DNA of 64,000 nt from Tetradesmus obliquus. Lineage: Eukaryota; Chlorophyta; Chlorophyceae; Sphaeropleales; Scenedesmaceae. The notes beneath the pieces are model-generated. The model was not told the DNA's origin. It made no database searches and worked only from the letters and a program-made list of their open reading frames with translations. This document shows, piece after piece, positions 42,303 through 54,300 of the stretch (positions are counted from its first letter, which is position 1; every line of letters starts with the position of its first letter). The position numbers were made by a program, and so were the translations under genes. The DNA lies in the NCBI GenBank assembly GCA_030272155.1, contig CP126191.1, forward strand, positions 5,602,501-5,666,500. The letters are read 5' to 3'.

Positions 42303-45300
42303 ATGGTCAGTGGGGCAGCAGGCAGCCATGTGATGGTTCTTTGTCAAGAGCAGTAGCAGCCAGCTGTGTGCATCGCCTTGAGCTCAAGCTGGACTGTTTG
42401 TACAACGCTTGTTATTTCTGCATGCAAAAGTGTTCAACACCGTCGGCAGAGCTGGCTGTGCATGCTTCACAGCTAGCCTGATGTTGCTTGCGCTATTTGC
42501 AGTCCATCAGCTGGGAGGAGCCGGTGATTGCGGGCACAGGCCCGTGTGCAAGGTCAGGACACACTTTTACCTCCTGTGGAGGAAGGTTCTTTGTGTTTGG
42601 CGGCAGCGGCCGCCTGAACGGTGAGCATGTAGTGCTGCAGTGTTCCCTTGCCCGCGACCAGTGGCAGCTGCAGCGTCATGGTACTGCTGCTTGCGATTGA
42701 GGAAACCAATGCCCACCTGCTGCTGTTGCAGGCAAGGCTCAAACCTTCAATGACCTGTTTGAGCTTGATACAAGCTCATCAGAAGAGTACAAGTGGAAGC
42801 AGATAACCACCAACGGTAGTGTGCCGCCCCCCAGGGCACGGCACTGCGCAGTAGCGGTGGGTGTCGGATGCAGCAATTATAGTTGTGTCCATGCCTGCCT
42901 GAAGCGTCACGCACAAGCAGCAGCGAAATGTATTGCAACGTGGTTTGTATCAGCGGCCATCAGCAGGTTGCTTTGATGGCGGTTCACTAATCGCAGCGCA
43001 GCAACACCAACACATGCGCCACTGACAGCACAATGCTGTTCCTGCAACTACACCCAAACTCCATGTGCGCAGTTGGATGAGAAGCACCTGCTAGTGTTTG
43101 GCGGCCTGGACAAACGTACACGCTACAACGATGCCTGGGTGTTTTCGCTAGAAGACAAGGAATGGAGCCAGCTACAGTTTGAGGGGCCCTGCCCTGAGCC
43201 GCGTGCCCACCTCACGGCCACCAAGTTTGGCTCCAAGGTCTTCCTTTTTGGTGGCTATGGCGGAGCAGGCCAGGTCTTCAATGACCTGTGGGTGCTCAGC
43301 CGTGGCAGCAGCAGCAGCAGCAGCACTGAGGACAGCAGCAATGCCAGCAGCAGCTGTGCCATGGACTTCAAGTGGGAGAACCTTACAGAGCAGCTTCAAG
43401 GCACTGCCCCCAGCCCTCGGTTTGACCACACAGCATTCATCTACCCAGTGACACCCAACAGTGACACCTTTGACAAGCTGCTGATCATGGGTGGGCGTGA
43501 TCTGTCAGCAATGCTGCATGACAGCTACGTGCTGGACCTTGCCAGCATGACCTGGCAGACGGAGGGCGCGCCACTGCTGCCTTTTGAAGTGTGCAACAAC
43601 GTGTGCGACGACATTGAGAGCGTGCCCTATCACAAGGTCTTCAGCTTTGGTGGCAAGAAAGGCATGATGCAGTACATGAACACCGTTGAGGTGATGGACT
43701 GCGGCAGCCAGGTTTGGAGCACGCCGCCAGTGGAGGGCGGCAAAGCACCCTGCGGCAGGTGAGCTGCAGCATTTGAATTGAGTGTGGCACGTCTCCAGCA
43801 AGGTTTTTGACCTTGCTGCCAAGCACATCTGTGCTGGTCCCCTTGTATTATGCGGTCAGCTACTATGCTCACCTGTGCGCAGCGTGCATGTCACTGCCTC
43901 TGCACGGGCAGGTTTGTCGCACCTTACACCTCTGCTGGCCACCTTCCTGCTCTCTGCCATACACTCCATGCTGCAGAGAGGACACAGCCTGGGTGTATGA
44001 CCCCAAGAGCAGCAGCCTGCTTATTTTTGGTGGCTGGGCTAGCCGCTGGCTGGGGGACCTAGTCAAGCTCAACGTGTCTGCCATCATTGGCCCGCCGTAC
44101 GCCTGCACAAGTAAGCCACAATGCAAGAACAGCAATGCAACTGATCTTCAGAATTCAGTCCTGTTTGGGCAAAGCAGACCGTGTGCTAGGTGAAAGTATT
44201 CCTGCAGGAATGGTTGTTGAGCTTTCAGGACAACAGCGGCATCTGGCACGTCACTGCTCAATATGCCCCTGTCCCTGCTGCTGCTGTTGCAGGCATCAGC
44301 CCTCAGGCTGGGCCTGTGTACGGTGAGACAGAGATGATCATCAAGGGCCTGCGGTTCAAGCCTGGCAAGGTGCAGGTGCGCTTTGGCAACACAGAGAGGA
44401 CGCAGCTGCTGGTGGACGCAGAGTATGTGGACAACGAGACCATCAAGTGCAAGACAGCCAACTACGAGCAGTTCGGAGCCACTGCCGTGGACGTCAAGGT
44501 CAGCATCAACGGCGAGGGCTGGACCGTCAACAAGCTCAGCTACAGCTACTTCGCCAACACAGCAGCGCGCAACTGCACAGCATTTGGCCCAGGCGTGCTG
44601 CCCAACGTCGTATTTGGCGTTGGCGTGCCATTCCTCATCCAGGCGCGTGACACCCTCAACGAGCGCCGAACCAGTGGCGGCGACCACTTCGCTGTGCGTG
44701 TGGTGCCAGCTGATGGCGGCCTGCAGGGCGATGCTGTCATTGTTGACTTGCAGGATGGCCGGTACGAGGTCACATACAGTGTGCCGCAGCCAGGCGTGTA
44801 CCTGGTGCATGTAAGCCATGCTGACCTAGGCGGCAGCGAAGCAGTGTCAATTCGCGGCAGTCCCTTCAAGGTGGAGGCAGCAGACCCCTGGGTCAAACAC
44901 AGAGTGCTGGGAGCAATGCCTGCCAAGCGCGCGGTGAGTGGCGGAGGTGGCAGCCGTCGCTTTACGCTTTTGCAAAGCATGGCAGGCAGCATATTATCTT
45001 TATCCATGCTGCAGTTTGAGCTCAAGTGCGCAACATCCGTGGCAGTTGCAGTACCAGCACAGTTCACCAGCGCATGAGCTTGGCACTAACATTCTTGTTG
45101 CACATGCTGTGCCTGCTGTTTGTGCTTCTGTCTGCTTCAGGGTGCTACGCTGTCTTCAGTGGAGGGTGAGCTGGTGCTGTATGGCGGTGACAAGTCAGGC
45201 GTCAGCATTTGCACCCCTGGCATTGGGGAGTGGCGCTGGAGCAGCGTTGCTCCATCTGGCACCGCACCTGCAGACAGGCAGCAGCACAGCGCTGTCGTGA

Positions 45301-48300
45301 TTGATGGCCAAGCTGTGGTGTTTGGTGGCACCAGCTTGGCAGATGGCAGCGAGCTTGCAGATGCGTTCTTGCTAAAGAAGATGCCAAATGGCAGCTGGGC
45401 CTGGGGTTGCCCCAAGAGCCACACACCGTACGTCAGGTGAGGCCAGGAACTGGCAGAGGCGGGTGGCCTTGAGGTGTGTGAGCTATTGCTGCCAGCCACC
45501 ATGCTGTGGCCAGCTGTCTTATGCCCTGCCAATCCATGCGCAGCAGTACAGCATTCTTGCTGGTGTGTGTGTATGCGTGAGCCTTTTGTGCTGTCCATTA
45601 TGTCCTCCTGTGTTGCACTGACATGCAGGCACACAGCTGCGCCTGGGGAGGTGGCTGATGAATCAGCCAAGCCCGTCACCGCGCGTGCCAGCCATGCAGC
45701 AGTAGCTCTGGATCAGCGAATCATGCTGCTGGGCGGCGAAAGCAAGGGCGCCCTTGTCAGCGAGATATGCATCGGAGAGACAGTAAATGTACAGGTAAGT
45801 ATGACAGACAGGGTCGGCCAGCATGCTGCTGCACACATGTGGTGGCATGCTGATGTTGTTGCAGTGGTGCACTTATGGCGCTGGCTTTTACTGGCAGTTG
45901 ACTGCCGCTTGTTATATAGTTACGCCCGTCACTGCAGGCTGTGAAGAGCATCCCTCTGCCGGTTGCTGAACAATCTGCAGGTGGCCAACTGGGTTGAGCC
46001 ACTACTGCAAGGTGACGCTCCAGGCCCACGCAAGGGTGCAGCTGTTGCAGCAACAGAGGGCAGGATTGTCATGCTGGGCGGGACAAGCACCGACGCCGAA
46101 GAGAAGCCAGTCGTGCTTGACGAGGTTGTGGTGTTTGACATGGAGGACACCAACACCTTGGTGTGCTCCATCAACCCAGTGATGACTGGCCCAAGGCCAG
46201 CGGCACGCACGGGTGCTACAATGCTGGAGTACGCACCCGGCCAGCTGCTGCTGTATGGTGGCTTTGGCATTGATGGCAAGCCACTCAATGATGCGTACGT
46301 GCTGAATGTGGATGCATTGGCCTGGCAGCGCGTGTACAATGGCCACCCAGACCTGGTGGGCCCACAAGGTGAGCTGGGTGCAACTGTACAAGCTTGGTGA
46401 CTACTGTATACGTGTGAAAAGCAAGTGTAGTGCAAGCACATGTGCTGCGTGCGTGCTTGCAGCGTGTCCCTTGCCCTGCACACATTTGCTGGAATATCTT
46501 AAACATCTGCATGCTGCGTGTGTTGACGTGTCTGGAATTATCTGACACAAATGCAATGTGCTGTATTGCGCTGTCTCCAGGTGCCCTGGCTGCGCTGCTG
46601 AAGGGCAAGCTGGTGCTGGTCAACGCAGCTGCCGGTTCCCCCAAGTTTGACTGCGCGTGCTCTCTGGACTTGCTGGCACTGGCGGCCAGCTACAGCTTCA
46701 CCACAAAGATGAAGGTTGACGCAGTGACGCTGCTGGAGAGCCTGGAGGCCTGGGTGGACAAGCAGGCCATCAGCCTGGACCTGGCACAGAACCTGGAGAA
46801 GCTGTCACAGAGCTTTGATAGCCTGTTGAAGACAATGGACGCACTGTATCAGGTCAGTGTTGTGAGAAGCCGGCCTTTGTGCTGCTTATTTTGCATTTCA
46901 ACACACATCAAATGGTCGAAATGTCATAAAGCAACCAAACATATTGGCAAGAGGCCTGCATGGCGCAGCTATGCTGTCTCATAGCAGCTAGCAATTGTGT
47001 TCAGCTGTTTTCCCTGCTGCCTGTCAGTAAGCACATACAGCTGCGTACTGGTGCAATCCAAATGCCGCATATGAAACGGTCCCTGCTGCCATCATGTCCC
47101 CCTGCCAACAGGTGAAGGTGAAGAAGTCCGACAACGACCTGCTGATTGAGCAGCTGAAGGAGACACTGCGTGTGCTGGCTGCTGACAAGATCCCAACCAG
47201 CAAGCTTGAGAAGCGCCTGGAGGATGTGGCTCACAAGTGGGATGAGGCCAAAAAGCTGCAGCCACAGGTCAAGAGCAGCGTGGAGCCCATCCAGGTGCGC
47301 GCTGCTGATGCAGCAGCGTGCTACGACACCCTAGCTCCTGTGCAGTGCGTGCTAGCGCTGCAGCTTATAGTGTTTGCACATGCCTGTAGCTGGATGCAGC
47401 ACACGTGTAATCTATCCACCTTCCTGCTCAAGTCCCTTGGCTCATTATTGGTGTGGGTTGGAGCTGCTAACATGCTGCCATGCCATCTTCCTCTCTGCTG
47501 CCCTCCTTGCTCACAGGCTACTCAAGCACAACGCATCCGCAAGGACATTGAGGCCTTCACTGCACGTGTGGGGCAGTACAAGACAGCTTTCCACAGCAAC
47601 TCCCTGTACAAGTTTGCCACAGGCTGCGAAGCTGCATACGGCCAGCTCAACACTGCTGCTGCAGAGCTGGCCAAGCTGCGCAAGGAGTGCAGCCAGTGCG
47701 CTGAGCTGGCAAGCATTTTCGAGCTGACCGATGCAATGGGCCCTGTGACGGCGGCACTCAAGGAGCTGCATGAAGACCTGGTGGCAGTGAAGGATGTATG
47801 GGACTGCACAATGCTGTGCGAGACCCAATTCCAGGTGTGGCAAAAGGCGGCGGAGACGTGGTGAACAGCTACAGTGGATGTCACACTAAAGCTAGCTGTA
47901 GCATGTGATCATGTTCCAGCTGTTGTCAGAAGATTCGGCACAGTGGCTGGGCAGCACCCCAGAAAGGCGACAGAAACCTACAAGTGTAGTGCGTCACAAA
48001 ACATGCTGTTGCTGCTGCTGCTGCCTTTGCAGTCTTGGCGCCAGACACTGTGGAGTGACATCAGCACCTCAGAGATGGGGGAGGGTGCTAAGCAGTTTGT
48101 CAAGGAGGTCAAGTCGCTGTCAAAGAAGGTGGGATGTAGTGGGGTGTGTGTTTGATCGGCGTAATGTTGTGGACACCGCTGTTTTTGCACTAAGCTTGGG
48201 GGCTGCAGTGACGCAGCAAAGCACAGATCAGCTCGCAGCACACCCACACATGCTCTCCACCAGCGCTATCCAAACAGCACGCACACATGCGCACACATGC

Positions 48301-51300
48301 AGACACACATGCGAACACATGAACACAAGCAGCAAGCAAGCGCACACCTGCTTGCATGCACACTCACCGGCACTGGCGCACACATGCAGATATTGTATGG
48401 TACCACCCATCATGCGTGCTGACGCATCTTTATTGCTACCGCCCCCAAACGCGCTGTGGCCCTTTTCAGATCCGTGACGAGGATGTGTTCAAGGGCTTGG
48501 ACAACATGGTCAAGAACTTCCTGGTGTCAGTGCCGCTGGTGGCAGACCTGCGCAGCCCAGCCATGAGGGAGAGGCACTGGCAGCAGCTGATGGAGGCAAC
48601 CAAGGCAAGGAGCCACAGCCACTGCGTTCCTAGCACGTGGCTTCAGTATGCTGCAAAAGTACATGCTGCTTGCTTCACCAAACATCCATAAATGAGCTTA
48701 AGCACATTGCTGTGCGTGTAATTGACGGCTTGCTGGATGCCACCTACGTATAGCACGTGTTAGTGACGAACTACTAACATGCTGGTGTTCCTACGGCCCT
48801 TGCAATCCGCAGGTGACCTTCAATGTGTCAGACCCATCCTTCAAGCTGGATGACCTGCTGGCATTGCAGCTGCATAAATTTGAGGAAGAAGTTGGGGAGA
48901 TCGTGGATAGGGCGCAGAAGGAGGAGAAGATGGAGAACGGCCTCAACAAGCTGGAGGAGAACTGGGCCAAGATGGTGTTCCAGTTCCACCAGCACAAGAC
49001 GACAGACGTGTACACTGTCAAGATGGCAGAGGAAGACTTTGAGGTGTGTTGGATAGTCTGCAAACAAGCACGTTGTTCTTGGCTGAGTGCAGCACCATTC
49101 TTGGCTGTGTGCAGCACCACTGGTCCTGCATTGCTTTTGTGTGCCACACATTAGCTTGGGCCCAAGCTGCAGCCACCCTTGAAGCGCGAAATGGACCACC
49201 AGGGCAGCCGACAATGTCTCACTACCTCGTCATGTTGTGCTGTCGTCTGGAAATGTCTGTGCAGATGCTGGAGGACAACCAGGTGCTGGTGCAGGGCATG
49301 ATGGCCAACCGCTACATGAACACCTTCCGGGACCTGGTGCTGGGCTGGAACAAGAAGCTGATGGCAGTGGCTGACGTGGTGGCGATCTTGACTGAGATCC
49401 AGCGCACCTGGGCCTACCTGGAGAGCCTCTTTGTGGCCAGCGAAGAAGTCAAGAAAGAGCTGCCAGAAGCTACGCTGCGCTTTGCCAAGATTGATGCAGA
49501 TGTGAAGAGCTTGCTGGCAGAGTTCAAGAAGGTGCAGAACTGTGTCGCTTGCTGTGGCAAGGACGGCCTGCTCAAGTTCTTGGAGAAGCAGCAGAGCGAG
49601 CTGGAGGTGAGTTGTTGGCAGGCATTGGGCGCTGCTGGAGGCCTGTATGACATGGAGCACTGCATAGTGCTTCCACGCAGGTGCCATGCACCTAGCAGCT
49701 TGAATAATCACCAACAGTCGCAACAACTCCCATACTCCCCAGCAGCAATTGCACCTAAATTGGGCATTACTCACAAGTATGCTATGCTGAGGCAAATCCA
49801 TGTGCTCGGCTGCGTGTTTGCCCACAGGTGTGTGAGAAAGCGCTTGCTGACTACATGGAGAGCAAGCGTAGGGCGTTCCCACGCTTCTACTTCGTGTCAA
49901 CAGCCGACCTGCTGGACATCCTATCCAACGGCAACAACCCAGTCAAGGTGAGCCCTCACCACAGCTACTCAAATGCAGTCAAATGCTTGACTGACAGTCC
50001 GAGCAGCGGAGGTGACGCCACTGGTCACAGCATGTGTGACACCCTGCGTAACAGCTGACTGCCTCTGCGTGTGTGTGTCATATCCACAGGTGATGCAGCA
50101 CATGTCCAAGTGCTTCCAGGCCATTGACAAGCTCAAGCTGGACAATGAGAACCCACCACCTGGCCAGCGGCCAAAGGCACTGGGTATGGTGTCATCCATT
50201 GGTGAAGAGTACGTGGGCTTCAAGCAGCCCCTGCCACTGGAGGACAAGGCAAGTTCAGGCTGCAGGTGTTGCTTTGGTGCCGTACTGTCACTGTATGTCA
50301 TTAACCTACATGCATTGCTGTGAAAGGGACTGTCTGCAGCAGAACCAACACCCAGGGCTACCTTCATGCTCCAACATGCTGAGCGCCCAGATACTAACGC
50401 CGTTTCTGGTCACGCCTGATGCTGCAGGTTGAGATGTACATGAATGACATTGTCGGCAAGATGCGCGGGGAGCTGCGCAACGTGCTGCGTGATAGTGTGA
50501 CCGACTACACCAGCAAGCCGCGCGACAAGTGGCTCTTTGACTGGCCCAGCCAGATCATCCTGGTGGTCAACCAGATCTTCTGGTGCCAGGAGGTGGAGCA
50601 GGTGAGCATCATTTGAGCACAGCCACTAGATCCCTTGTGCATGCGCAGAACCAGCAGTGTACATTAGGCTCATCAATGCCCGGCTGGCTTATCAACTAAA
50701 AGCGCAAGCAAGCAGTCTTGTGGCTTTTACAGCTTGTAATGTCGCTGTGTGTGTTTGTGCTGTGTTTAACCACCCTGTTATGTGTTTCTGTGCCTTTTGC
50801 AGGCCTTCCAGAACATGGCTAAGGGCGACCGCCAGGCCATGGCAAAGTACAACGAGCAGCAAGTCAGGCAGCTCACACGCCTTATTGAGGTCACGCGCAC
50901 CAACCTGCCCAAGTCAGAGCGCCAGAAGGTGATGAACATGATCACCATTGACGCGCACAGCCGTGACATCGTGACCAACATTGTGGAGGGCGGCAGCGAC
51001 AAGCAGGACTGCTTCCTGTGGATGTGCCAGCTGCGCAGCTACTGGGATGCATCCATCAACGACTGCAGGATCCGCATCTGCGACGCCAGCTTCCCCTATG
51101 GCTATGAGTACCTGGGCAACGGCCCACGCCTGGTCATCACACCCCTCACAGGTGCGTGGTGAATGCTGCAGCGTGGTGCATGCAACCTCCAGAAGGTGTT
51201 AGGCCTGTTTGGGGCAAATCATGCAGGAGAAGGCTCTGGTTTGCATTCAAATGCGCAACACACCACCACTGCAAGGGGCAAGCAGCAATGTGGTGCATTA

Positions 51301-54300
51301 GACAGCACCGCGCTCGTACCTGTTGCGTCCTGCACAATGCCGAAGCCTGACACCTCCTTTGCGCCACTGCTGTGCTGCACCAACTGCCACAGATCGCATT
51401 TACATCACAGCTACGCAGGCATGCTGGCTGTGCCTGGGCACAGCGCCAGCTGGTCCTGCAGGCACAGGCAAAACTGAGACCACCAAGGACCTGTCGGCGC
51501 AGCTGGGCAAGCCGGTGTACGTGTTCAACTGCTCGCCTGAGATGGACTACCGCACCATGGGTGACATCTTCAAGGGTCTGGGTGAGTATGGCAGCCTGTG
51601 TCAGCTGCAGCACCACAATTGTCACAGTCGCTGCATCAATGTTATGGTGCATCAACCGCCCAGTTCAGGAGTGCAAGTTTGCTAGATTGTGTATGCTTTC
51701 AGCTGCAACAAACAACAACACTGCTGGTGCTGTCACATTTTCTTTGCGTACTGCAGCTGCCAGTGGAAGCTGGGGCTGCTTCGACGAGTTCAATCGCCTG
51801 GTGCCCGAGGTGCTGAGCGTGTGCAGTGTGCAGTACAAGTGTGTGACAGACGCACAGAGGCGCAAGTCACTGCTGCCTGGCAGGTAAGCCTGAGGTGCTG
51901 TGGCTGGTGGTAAATTGCATGCGGCACGTTACCTGCAATGGCATGTAAAGGCTGCAGCGACAGGATGATGCCCAGCTCCGCTCATCACGTACTGTCAGCA
52001 CGTAAAACACATGCACACGTTATGCAGACAATGCTGACAGATCCTGCTCCTGCCTGCAGGGGCCTTGAGTACATTGACAAGGCGGGTGAGAAGCATCCTG
52101 CTGTGGAGCGCTGGACATTTGTGGCAGCTGATGGCGTTGAGATGCCGCTTGAGGAGGGCACCAGCGCATTCATTACCATGAACCCAGGCTACATCGGGCG
52201 TGCTGAGCTGCCAGAGTCTCTCAAGGCACTTTTCAGGCCCATCACCGTGGTGGTGCCTGACAGGCAGCTGATCATGGAGAACATGCTGATGGCTGAGGTG
52301 CGATTTGGAGTGCAGCTAGGCTGACCAGGTGCATGCAGGAAGCCTTACGTACAGCTCATTTCTGTGCGGCATGAATGCATACTAAATTTTGTTCTGTTTC
52401 CAAGCAAGTGCTGCCTGTGCTATGTCTGCGTGATTACTCAACATGAGCGCTTGCTGCGTTGCATGCGCAGGGCTTCGTCGAGGCCAAGATGCTTGCCAAG
52501 AAGTTTGCCAGCCTGTACTTCCTGCTGGAGGACCTGCTGTCACCACAGAAGCACTACGACTGGGGCCTGCGCGCCATCAAGTCTGTGCTGGTGGTGGCGG
52601 GCAGCCTGCTGCGCGCTGAGGAGGGCCAGGTGGAGAGCAATGTGCTGTTCAGAGCGCTGAGGGACTTCAATGTGCCCAAGATCCTGGCACAGGTGTGTAA
52701 GCAGCAGTGATCTGCTCCTTTTTGCTGCCACCAGCTGAAGCAGGGTTGCATAGCGCCTCTATTGTTACGCAGCAAGCTCAGTCAAGTGTTTGAACTGCCA
52801 GCATGGGGTAGCGGTCCACAACCATTTTGGTATTTTTGACAGCGTTGCTGCTCTCAATGCCTGCTGCTGTGCAACGCCTGCTGCCATGCTGCGTTGCTGC
52901 TCTGCAGGACATGGTGATCTTCATGGGCCTGCTGAACGACCTGTTCCCAGGCGTTGACCCACCCCGCAAGCGCGACCTGGCGTTTGAGAAGGTCATCAGC
53001 GAAGTGACAGCTGAAATGAAGCTCACCGTAGAGGCAGACTTTGTGCTGCGGGTGGTGCAGCTGAGCGAGCTGCTGGCCATCAGGCATTGCGTGTTCCTCA
53101 TGGGCCCAACAGGCAGCGGCCGCACAGAGGTGTACAAGGTGAGCTGCGCTCTGTTATGTGATAAAGTAGGAAAGCCAGCAATTCTGCCCTTCACCTGGTG
53201 TTGCCTGTGCACTTTGTTATGGCAGTTGCAGTGCAGGTGCTCAACTGCTGCATAAGTCTGGTTGCGATGCCGTAAATGAAGCACAGATAGGCTTTAGTGT
53301 TGACAGCGGTGCTGATGTGTTATCCCTTGCAACAGGTCCTGGCGCGCGCCATCACCAAGGGCAGCGCAGAGCCGGTGAATGACTACCTCAAGATGACCAA
53401 CCGCAAGAAGGTCACCATCCGTGACATTGACCCCAAGAGCATCAGCACGCAGGAGCTGTATGGCTTTGTCAACATGGCGACACGCGAGTGGAAGGTGGGT
53501 GGTGTGAACGTGCAGGTGTAAGCAGCCACTGGAGCACTGCTGTTGCCAGGAAGTTGACATGGTGCAGAATGCGAGGCATGTGACGTTGCAGTTGATCTGT
53601 GCAGGTGGATAGGTGACAGGGTGCTGCTGGTGACATGATGCTAGTCTGTGCATGTGCTCTCAGCTGCCACTGAGCGTCTGGCTGTCTCTGCCCTGAACTG
53701 CTACACAGGATGGCCTGCTGTCCTACAGCATGCGCGAGCTGGCCAACATCACTGATGACAACCCCAAGTGGATCCTGCTTGATGGTGCGTGGGCTGCAAC
53801 TGTTGTTGGTGCTTATGTACCGCTCACACCTGCAAGCCAGAGCACGCTGTACCATGCTCTGCCATGGTGCATGCCTAGCGCACAATGCCTGCACCCTGCA
53901 AGCGCCATCGTGGCAGGCTTGTAGCTGACTGGTGCTGGGACCTGCTGTTTGCGCAGGTGATCTGGATGCCAACTGGGTGGAGTCCATGAACAGTGTGATG
54001 GACGACAGCAGGCTGCTCACACTGCCTTCAAACGAGCGCATCAGGCTGCTGCCGCACATGAAGATGATATTTGAGATCCGCGACCTCAAGTATGCCACAC
54101 CAGCTACAGCCACACGTGCAGGCATCCTGTACGTGAGCGAGGGCCGGCAGTGGCACAACATGGTGCAGAGCTGGCTGCAGCGTGTAGTGCGCCCATACGC
54201 AGAGAAGGCAAAGTGGAAGGTGAGGCTGGCTGGTATGCCGAGTTGAATGTGCATGGTTTATTGACAGGAACTGCAGAACCGCTGTTGCTTGATTTGGTTT

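Larger units (their letters stand above)
46581..51151 (+). other. Dynein alpha: tail and linker region
   Basis: About eleven exons of helical heavy-chain tail ([46 protein letters not shown]) and the linker up to [20 protein letters not shown] immediately before AAA1. Confidence 0.85.

Noticed and set aside
48280-48375. CACATG-rich stretch considered as a satellite or CRISPR-like array
   Set aside because: Irregular short microsatellite inside a dynein intron; no spacer-repeat order.
53469-54254. 261-codon - strand open frame
   Set aside because: Antisense shadow of dynein AAA2 exons and introns.
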